Below are positions 8,173 through 12,466 of a DNA stretch of 13,113 nt, piece after piece. A program made the position numbers and the translations under genes. This stretch comes from Candidatus Dormiibacterota bacterium (lineage in GTDB: Bacteria > Chloroflexota > Dormibacteria > Aeolococcales > Aeolococcaceae), in assembly GCA_003170875.1 (NCBI GenBank), contig PMYJ01000033.1, forward strand, positions 5,296 to 18,408, read 5' to 3'. The notes under the pieces are model-generated. The model was given only the letters and a program-made list of their open reading frames with translations. It made no database searches and was not told the DNA's origin. Within the stretch, counting starts at the first letter, position 1. The number at the start of each line of letters is the position of its first letter.

Positions 8173-8179
8173 CCTCCCC
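8173..8179 (-). promoter_or_regulatory. Ribosome binding site fixing the PstS start
   Basis: On the minus strand GGGGAGG precedes the ATG at 8168 by four bases (TCTC). This strong site selects the lipoprotein start over the longer reading frame and suits a receptor that must be made in excess over its permeases. Confidence 0.7.
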
Positions 8180-8226
8180 TTCCAGGATTGAATGTGATGA
8201 CGGTGATGAGGGCCGCTTGTGCGAGC

Positions 8227-9153
8227 TCATCCGATCCGACCGCTGACGTAGGCCCGGCTCCTCTCGTCGGCCGGGTCATGAAAGAAGGTCCTCGCCGACG
8301 TCGCCTCGACGACGCCGCCCTTCATGAGGAAGAGGACGTTGTCGCTGATGCGGCTTGCCTGGGCGAGGTTGTGGGTGACGATGAGAACGGTCATGTGCTC
8401 CGAGAGCGTCTTCATGAGCGACTCGATGTGATCGGTAGTGTCGGGATCGAGCGCCGAGGTGGGCTCGTCCAGGAGGATCACGTCGGGCGAGAGTGCCAGC
8501 GTGCGGGCCAGGCAGAGCAGCTGCTGCTGGCCCCCCGAGAGGCCAAAGGGCGATCCGTGCAGCCGGTTGCTCACCGCGTCCCAGAGCCCGACCATCTCGA
8601 GGTTTTCGCGCACCACCTCGCGCACCGTGCTGCGGTTGGCCAGCCCGTGAGCCCGTGGAGCCAGCCCCACGTTCTCGGCGATGCTGCGGGGGAAGGGGTT
8701 GGGGCGCTGGAAGAGCATCCCCACCCGGCGCCGCACCTCGCGCACGTTGACGTCCGGGCCGTACACATTCACGCCCTCGACGACCACCGACCCGCTCACC
8801 TGCATGCCGGTGACGTGGTCGTGCATCCGGTTGATGGAGCGGAGCAGGGTGGTCTTGCCGCAGCCGGTGGGACCGACGATGGCGGTGACCTTGTTGGGCT
8901 CGAAGAAGGTGCTGATGCCCTCGATGAGGGGCGTGCCGCGGAACTTGACGGTCAGACCCTCGACCGTGACGCCCGCCGAGACCTCTTCCTTGGTGGCGAC
9001 ATTGGCCCCGGCTAGCTGCATGGAATCGGTGACCACGCTTCGAGAGTAGGGAGGGGTGGATTGTGGCCGGGTTGCAGGCGGGTTAAGAACCGGTGAAGGG
9101 CTCGGCTCCGCATCTTCGCGGTCGGATGGGGCAGATGGGTTCTGGTCGCTCAT
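8227..9153 (-). CDS. pstB: Phosphate ABC transporter ATP-binding protein PstB
   Basis: Cytoplasmic ATPase that powers PstCA. The ABC motifs, numbered from the ATG at 9153 (308 residues), are Walker A GPTGCGKTT (94-102), Q-loop MLFQRPNPFPRSIAENV, signature LSGGQQQLLCLARTLA, Walker B VILLDEPTSALDP and switch His in LIVTHNLAQASRISD. The NPFP segment is typical of PstB. After LSGGQQQ the usual Arg is Leu, a small departure from the family. Residues 1-44 are Pro/Ser-rich, match no ABC domain and overlie phased repeats and a -10 box. The true start may therefore be the GTG at 9036 (269 residues), close to the usual ~250-270. The long form overlaps the kinase stop by 4 bp (ATGA). Being first of the transporter genes is unusual, since pstB normally follows pstA. 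Confidence 0.93.
   Translation of the reverse strand: MSDQNPSAPSDREDAEPSPSPVLNPPATRPQSTPPYSRSVVTDSMQLAGANVATKEEVSAGVTVEGLTVKFRGTPLIEGISTFFEPNKVTAIVGPTGCGKTTLLRSINRMHDHVTGMQVSGSVVVEGVNVYGPDVNVREVRRRVGMLFQRPNPFPRSIAENVGLAPRAHGLANRSTVREVVRENLEMVGLWDAVSNRLHGSPFGLSGGQQQLLCLARTLALSPDVILLDEPTSALDPDTTDHIESLMKTLSEHMTVLIVTHNLAQASRISDNVLFLMKGGVVEATSARTFFHDPADERSRAYVSGRIG
9043..9048 (-). promoter_or_regulatory. Candidate internal -10 for the pst genes
   Basis: On the minus strand TACTCT (TANNNT) ends seven bases before an in-frame GTG at 9036 and begins eight bases after the last 11-bp repeat. The repeats occupy the -35 position, as expected of a PhoB/PhoP-type activated promoter. A transcript from here would be leaderless for the short PstB. 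Confidence 0.45.
9057..9100 (-). promoter_or_regulatory. Pho-box-like array, four 11-bp phased direct repeats
   Basis: Read on the minus strand, four consecutive 11-bp units carry the cores TTCACC (9097-9092), TTAACC (9086-9081), GCAACC (9075-9070) and ACAATC (9064-9059), each separated by exactly 5 bases. Phased hexamer-like repeats with an 11-bp period are the known binding format of OmpR/PhoB-class regulators (TTAACA-type in Bacillus PhoP, GTTCACC-type in Streptomyces PhoP). The location just before pstB and next to phoP/phoR makes PhoP the obvious candidate. The sequence is also within the long pstB reading frame, which favours the shorter PstB start. Confidence 0.6.
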
Positions 9154-10232
9154 CCCGGCTCCGCGTCGGCCGCCAGCCGGGGAGCCGCGGGCAGCTCGAC
9201 GATGAACGTGGCCCCTCGGCGCGGCTCCGACACCACGCGAATCGAGCCGCCGTGCGCCTCCACCACATGACGCGCGATGGCCAGCCCGAGCCCCGATCCC
9301 TCCCCATCGCGCTGGCGCGAGCTGTCCGCCTTCCAGAAGCGCTCAAAGATGCGGGGGAGGTCCTCGGGCCGGATGCCGATCCCGGTGTCGCGCACCACCA
9401 GCTCGACCCTGCTCTGCTCGAGGAGGGGACGCGCGCTGACCGTGATCCGGCCCTCCGGCGGGGTGAACTTGATCGCGTTGTGAACCAGGTTGCGCAACAC
9501 CTGACCGAGCCGTCGGGGGTCACCGAGAAGGGGGGGCGTGGTGGGATCCAGGTCGACCGTCATCTCGATCAGGCGTTCCTCGGCCAGCGGCAGCAGCCGA
9601 TCGACGGTGCGGACCAGGTCGACCACCGGGACCGGCTCCATCTTCATCGTCTGGCGCCCCGACTCGATGGTGCTCAGCTCGAGCAGCTCCTCGACCATCT
9701 GCGCCATGTGCCCGACCTCCAGCGCGATGCGGTGCACGAAGCCCGCGGCGACCTCGGGCTCTTCCAGTGCCCCCTTCTGCAGGGTTTCGACGAGCAGCCG
9801 GATCGCGGTGATCGGGGTGCGCAGCTCATGGGAGACGTTGGTGACGAAATCACGCCGCACCCGTTCCAACCGGCGCAGGCGGGTCTCGTCCCGCACCAGC
9901 ACGATCGCCGCCACCGTCTGGTTGTGTACGGGGAACGCACGGACAACGATCACCTCGCGTGCGGACGCGATCTCGCGCTCCACGGCCGCCTCGGCATCCA
10001 GGCACGCGGTGATCACGCGCAGCAGCCGGAAGTCCGCGCCCAGCTCTGCGAGCGTGTGCCCCTCGCCCTCGCCGGAGAGATCGAGCAGACGGCAGGCCTC
10101 CTGGGTTGCCAGCAGTATCCGACCGGCCTTGTCCACGGCGATCAGCCCGTGGCCGCCCTCCAGCTGATCTCCGACCGACTTCAGGAGGCTGAGCGTGTGG
10201 TTTGCCGACGGAGATGAGGTGGAACGCTTCAT
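9150..10232 (-). CDS. phoR: PhoR-like sensor histidine kinase without membrane segments
   Basis: Sensor kinase that should phosphorylate the divergent PhoP. With the ATG at 10232 it has 360 residues. A PAS-like domain covers about 20-115 (GLIAVDKAGRILLATQEACR to VAAIVLVRDET). A short coiled linker (RLRRLERVRRD) leads to the HisKA dimerisation domain with phosphoacceptor His135 in FVTNVSHELRTPITAIRLL. The ATPase domain has the N box RNLVHNAIKFTP, G1 VRDTGIGIRPEDLPRIFERF and G2 GEGSGLGLAIARHVVEAHGG. PhoR proteins usually have one or two transmembrane helices; none is visible here or in the upstream extension, which opens at a GTG at 10325. It should therefore be soluble and sense through PAS/PhoU contact rather than a periplasmic domain. 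The stop overlaps the long pstB start by 4 bp. phoR is my best name; SenX3-like is equivalent. Confidence 0.9.
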   Translation of the reverse strand: MKRSTSSPSANHTLSLLKSVGDQLEGGHGLIAVDKAGRILLATQEACRLLDLSGEGEGHTLAELGADFRLLRVITACLDAEAAVEREIASAREVIVVRAFPVHNQTVAAIVLVRDETRLRRLERVRRDFVTNVSHELRTPITAIRLLVETLQKGALEEPEVAAGFVHRIALEVGHMAQMVEELLELSTIESGRQTMKMEPVPVVDLVRTVDRLLPLAEERLIEMTVDLDPTTPPLLGDPRRLGQVLRNLVHNAIKFTPPEGRITVSARPLLEQSRVELVVRDTGIGIRPEDLPRIFERFWKADSSRQRDGEGSGLGLAIARHVVEAHGGSIRVVSEPRRGATFIVELPAAPRLAADAEPG

Positions 10233-10282
10233 CGGTGTCAGCCCAGCGCCGGAACGGTCGCGATCGGTGGCCAAGTGATGCG

Positions 10283-10288
10283 ATGTTA
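10283..10288 (-). promoter_or_regulatory. Possible phoR -10 element
   Basis: On the minus strand TAACAT (TANNNT) would start a transcript about 45 bases before the phoR ATG. No convincing -35 is visible. Offered as the best site in this part of the 306-bp divergent gap. Confidence 0.2.
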
Positions 10289-10337
10289 TCCATCTCCGGC
10301 ATCGCCGGTACCGGTCACATGACACCGCGACCGCGCG

Positions 10338-10422
10338 TTAGTGATCTGACAATCGTCGCTTAATGTTCCGATAATCTTTGCCCCCGGTTGTTGCTAATCG
10401 TTAATGTCCCGATAAGGTTGCG
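10338..10422 (+). repeat. Phased direct repeats in the phoR-phoP divergent region
   Basis: In the most AT-rich part of the window, a 15-bp element TTAATGTYCCGATAA occurs at 10360-10374 and 10401-10415 (14/15 identical, 41 bp apart), with a degenerate copy at 10338-10352 (11/15). The first two copies belong to a 22-bp tandem repeat. Read as 11-bp units they give cores TTAGTG (10338), ACAATC (10349), TTAATG (10360) and ATAATC (10371), then TTAATG (10401) and ATAAGG (10412). ACAATC is also a core of the pstB array. This is probably an operator for autoregulation of phoP, phoR or both. Confidence 0.5.
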
Positions 10423-10466
10423 AGGCGGTGCACACGCCCGCTCGACCCCGCGCTTGACCGCCGGGG

Positions 10467-10472
10467 CATAAT
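10467..10472 (+). promoter_or_regulatory. Candidate phoP -10 element
   Basis: CATAAT matches the -10 consensus at five of six positions and stands out in GC-rich surroundings. It ends 11 bases before a small ATG ORF at 10483 and 67 bases before the phoP ATG. A TTGACC lies at 10454-10459, too close to act as its -35. Confidence 0.4.
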
Positions 10473-10482
10473 GACCTCGCCG

Positions 10483-10539
10483 ATGAGTTGCGCGATCGCT
10501 CTCACCCCGTCGTACCCGCCGGCTGCGGAGCCCGTCTGA
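10483..10539 (+). CDS. Possible 18-codon leader peptide coupled to phoP
   Basis: ATG at 10483 opens a short frame, MSCAIALTPSYPPAAEPV, that stops at TGA 10537-10539 and shares its last A with the phoP ATG (TGATG). Ribosomes ending here could restart directly on phoP. There is no ribosome-binding site before the small ORF, but a CATAAT -10 ends 11 bases upstream, so it could be read from a leaderless message. Nothing in the peptide is recognisable, apart from several prolines near the end. It may be chance; the exact TGATG overlap is the main support. Confidence 0.3.
   Translation: MSCAIALTPSYPPAAEPV
10526..10531 (+). promoter_or_regulatory. Ribosome binding site of phoP
   Basis: CGGAGC contains GGAG (10527-10530) eight bases before the ATG at 10539. 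It lies inside the proposed leader ORF, so leader translation could affect access to it. Confidence 0.45.
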
Positions 10540-11255
10540 TGACCGCGCCCGCCAAGCATGTGCTGATCGTCGAGGATGAGGACTCGATCCGGCAGACGCT
10601 GCGCTACAACCTCAGTCAGGAAGGCTTCATCATCAGTGAGGCGAGCACGGGGACCGAGGCGCTCTCGGCGGCGCGCCGGCAGCGGCCCGACCTCATCCTG
10701 CTCGACCTGATGCTCCCCGAGCTGTCGGGCCTCGAGGTGTGCCGGATCCTCCGCCAGGAGATGACGGTCCCCATCATCATGCTCACCGCCAAGGGCACCG
10801 AGCTGGACAAGGTCGTGGGGCTGCACGTCGGCGCCGACGACTACGTCACCAAGCCGTTCTCGCTCAACGAGCTGCTGGCGCGGGTGTCGGCGATGCTGCG
10901 CCGCGCGGAGATGACCGGGAAGGAGCGTGTCGACGCACGCGAGATCGAGGAGCTGGACAACTTTCGGATCGACCGCGGCGCCCGCACCGTGCACGTCGAC
11001 AACGAGGAGCTGCACCTCGCGCCCAAGGAGTTCGACCTGCTCTCCCTGCTCCTCCTCAACTCGGGCAAGGTGCAGTCCCGCCAGGTCATCATCCAGCGGA
11101 TCTGGGGCAGCAAGTTCTACGGTGACCACAAGACAGTGGACGTCCACGTGCGTTGGTTGAGGGAGAAGTTCGAGCGCTTCGACCGGCTGCCCTTCCGCAT
11201 CACCACCGTGTTTGGCGTCGGCTACCGGATCGACCGGCTGGACCAGGCGGGCTGA
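10539..11255 (+). CDS. phoP: PhoP/PhoB/RegX3-type response regulator (OmpR family)
   Basis: DNA-binding response regulator of the phosphate two-component system, 238 residues, a normal OmpR-family length. The receiver domain (about 6-120) has acidic residues E12, D13, phosphoacceptor D56 in DLILLDLMLPELSG, T83 in IIMLTAKG and K105 in YVTKPFSLNELLARV. The winged-helix effector domain (about 140-234) has LHLAPKEFDLLSLLLLNSG, the recognition region KTVDVHVRWLREKFE, and the terminal wing FRITTVFGVGYRID. I chose the ATG at 10539 because GCGGAG lies eight bases upstream and the receiver begins at once (KHVLIVEDED); a TTG at 10488 is also in frame. phoP diverges from phoR and is followed after 21 bp by the DNA glycosylase gene. 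Its likely targets here are the phased repeats before pstB and in the phoR-phoP gap. PhoP, PhoB and RegX3 are names for equivalent proteins. Confidence 0.94.
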   Translation: MTAPAKHVLIVEDEDSIRQTLRYNLSQEGFIISEASTGTEALSAARRQRPDLILLDLMLPELSGLEVCRILRQEMTVPIIMLTAKGTELDKVVGLHVGADDYVTKPFSLNELLARVSAMLRRAEMTGKERVDAREIEELDNFRIDRGARTVHVDNEELHLAPKEFDLLSLLLLNSGKVQSRQVIIQRIWGSKFYGDHKTVDVHVRWLREKFERFDRLPFRITTVFGVGYRIDRLDQAG

Positions 11256-11272
11256 GCGGCCGCGGTCCCCCC

Positions 11273-11278
11273 TACCAT
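11273..11278 (+). promoter_or_regulatory. Possible -10 for the DNA glycosylase gene
   Basis: TACCAT (TANNNT) ends eight bases before the second in-frame ATG at 11286, which would make the message leaderless. It overlaps the first ATG at 11277, so both cannot be right. No Shine-Dalgarno sequence is present before either ATG. Weak alone, but it repeats the pattern seen before phoU and pstB. Confidence 0.3.
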
Positions 11279-11930
11279 GGGGTCGATGGGCTCCAGGGTC
11301 GCGGCCGCCGCTGCGAATTCGCGGCGCGCCAAGCCACTCCGGCGCGGATTCTTCGCCGGGCCCACCGTCGAGGTCGCCGCCGCCCTGGTCGGGGCGCGGC
11401 TGATCTGCGACCCGGGCACAGGCCAGGAGGTCCGCGCCGTGGTGGTGGAGGTTGAGGCCTACCTGGGGGTGGAGGACCCGGCATCCCACGCCCACCGGGG
11501 GCCCACCCCGCGGGCGGCCATCATGTTCGGGCCCCCTGGCCACCTCTACGTCTACCTCTCCTACGGCATGCACTTCTGCGCCAACGTCGTCTGCGAGCCC
11601 GAGGGCGTCGCGGGCGCCGTCCTGCTCCGCGCCGCCGCGGTCGAGGTGGGAGAGGAGGTCGTTCGCGCCCGGCGCCTCCGCGGAGGGCGCCAGCCGGCGC
11701 TCGCGAGCGTCCTCAGCGGACCCGGGAACCTCGGTTCGGGCCTCGGCCTCACCCTGGCGGACAACGGCCTCGACCTCTGCGACCCCGGCTCGCGGCTGCG
11801 CATCCTGAAGCGGGAGACGGAGGTGCCCCTCGCCGTCACCGCCCGAGTGGGGATCACCCGGGCCGCCGACCGCCCGCTCCGCTTCGCCTGGGCAGGCCAC
11901 CCCGCCGTCTCCCGTCCGGCACCCCAATAG
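11277..11930 (+). CDS. mpg: 3-methyladenine DNA glycosylase (AAG/MPG family)
   Basis: Base-excision-repair enzyme that flips out and removes alkylated purines (3-methyladenine, 7-methylguanine, hypoxanthine and similar). It has 217 residues from the ATG at 11277, or 214 from 11286; family members in bacteria are about 190-220. AAG signature segments are clear. VEVEAYLG carries the catalytic Glu60 and Tyr62 (matching human E125 and Y127). DPASHAHRGPTPR carries His71. MFGPPGHLYVYLSYGMHFCA carries Tyr96, the intercalating/base-stacking region. VLLRAAAVEVG and SGPGNLGSGLGLTLADNGLD complete the fold. The first ~20 residues are Ala/Arg-rich and variable, so the start is uncertain. It follows phoP by 21 bp and may be partly co-transcribed with it, but no functional link to phosphate control is known to me. 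Confidence 0.95.
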   Translation: MGSMGSRVAAAAANSRRAKPLRRGFFAGPTVEVAAALVGARLICDPGTGQEVRAVVVEVEAYLGVEDPASHAHRGPTPRAAIMFGPPGHLYVYLSYGMHFCANVVCEPEGVAGAVLLRAAAVEVGEEVVRARRLRGGRQPALASVLSGPGNLGSGLGLTLADNGLDLCDPGSRLRILKRETEVPLAVTARVGITRAADRPLRFAWAGHPAVSRPAPQ

Positions 11931-11983
11931 CCGTATTCCATGGCGGAGTGAGCCGCGCGCGCCACTCTCGGACGCAAGAAGAA

Positions 11984-12016
11984 GGGGCCGGCGGTGCCGG
12001 CCCCTCAATTTCATTT
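11984..12016. terminator. Strong hairpin terminator, probably bidirectional
   Basis: A perfect 9-bp stem, GGGGCCGGC (11984-11992) with GCCGGCCCC (11996-12004), closes a GGT loop. On the plus strand it is followed by TCAATTTCATTT and lies 54 bp after the mpg stop. On the minus strand the same hairpin is followed by TTCTTCTT. It can therefore end mpg from one side and the proposed minus-strand RNA from the other. It is the best intrinsic terminator in the window. Confidence 0.8.
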
Positions 12017-12296
12017 GCCGATATTCGGCAGCCCAGCGGAATAGCCGGGCCTTATGCGGCACCATCCGGTGCCAGGTGACGTGCCCGGGGCGTCTCGCCT
12101 CGTCACCTGCTCTCCCGGGACGCTCTTGCGATCCAACTGCCTGCCGGACCACCCCAGGGCGGTCTCACGGCGGCGCACGCCGGGTGAGGTGGCGAGGGCC
12201 CGCGCCGGGCCTTACCTCTCAGCCCGAGTGTGCCTCAGGAGCTCGTATACGCCACGCATCGAAGCCTTACCTCCGTATGGAACGTGATGGCTTCTT
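11984..12296 (-). ncRNA. Candidate structured small RNA of unknown family (~310 nt)
   Basis: No conserved protein frame covers this gap. On the minus strand a TTGACA -35 and TACTCT -10 would start a transcript near 12296 that runs into the hairpin at 12004-11984. In between are many perfect stems: CAGGTGACG/CGTCACCTG (12073-12081 with 12101-12109) enclosing GGCG/CGCC; GGCACC/GGTGCC (12058-12073); a long arm at 12143-12171 (7 bp plus 4 bp around a 3-base bulge); and GGCCCG/CGGGCC (12197-12211) wrapped by GAGGT/ACCTC (12186-12218). A GGTAAGGC motif occurs twice (near 12270 and 12215) and ATAAGGC once. I searched by eye for hallmarks of RNase P RNA, tmRNA, SRP RNA, 6S RNA, TPP and T-box leaders and did not find them. 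No gene follows it on this strand, so a riboswitch role is unlikely. High GC makes chance hairpins common. Confidence 0.45.
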
Positions 12297-12301
12297 TCCC
12301 T

Positions 12302-12329
12302 AGAGTACCCCCTGCGACCGGTCTGTCAA
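12302..12329 (-). promoter_or_regulatory. Consensus-like promoter facing away from yebC
   Basis: On the minus strand a perfect -35 TTGACA (12329-12324) is followed after 16 bp by TACTCT (12307-12302). This is the closest match to a housekeeping sigma promoter in the window, yet no annotated gene lies downstream on that strand, which is the main argument for an RNA gene there. Confidence 0.6.
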
Positions 12330-12403
12330 CCACGAAGCGCGTGACGAGGATTTGGCGCGATCGCATCGAATCGCCACTCCTCCCAGCCGTGCGTGCCGCC
12401 TCG

Positions 12404-12433
12404 TAGACTGAGCGGTGGGGGACAGCCTAGAAT
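12404..12433 (+). promoter_or_regulatory. Candidate yebC promoter
   Basis: TAGACT (12404-12409, four of six to TTGACA) and TAGAAT (12428-12433, five of six to TATAAT) are separated by 18 bp. Transcription would start near 12440, about 27 bases before the ATG and upstream of its ribosome-binding site. Confidence 0.5.
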
Positions 12434-12453
12434 CTGAACGTCCGTTCGGGCCC

Positions 12454-12458
12454 GGAGG
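12454..12458 (+). promoter_or_regulatory. Ribosome binding site of yebC
   Basis: GGAGG, eight bases before the ATG at 12467, fixes the start. Confidence 0.75.
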
Positions 12459-12466
12459 CAGGCAGC

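Noticed and set aside
8180..8215. TCATCACCG/TCATCACAT repeat before pstS as a Pho box
   Set aside because: The spacing is 9 and 8 bases rather than 11, so it does not fit the phased format seen elsewhere; probably chance.
4987..8246. Large plus-strand frames over pstA, pstC and pstS
   Set aside because: Their translations are low-complexity, rich in Gly/Asp/Glu/Arg, while the minus strand encodes textbook Pst proteins.
10401..12152. 583-codon open frame on the minus strand across phoP and mpg
   Set aside because: It is antisense to two clear genes with all family motifs and runs through the terminator; a GC-driven shadow.
11984..12296. Known RNA (RNase P, tmRNA, SRP, 6S, T-box, TPP riboswitch)
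   Set aside because: The characteristic conserved strings of each were looked for and not found; CTGAGA and GGCACC occur but without the rest of the TPP or T-box consensus.
12054..12303. Plus-strand frames of 75-77 codons in the mpg-yebC gap
   Set aside because: No ribosome-binding site or recognisable domain, and they are antisense to the hairpin-rich candidate RNA. A real small gene cannot be fully excluded.
12350..12377. Imperfect inverted repeat TGGCGCGAT / ATCGCCA upstream of yebC
   Set aside because: It needs a 2-base bulge, lies upstream of the promoter and is of a size common by chance in GC-rich DNA.
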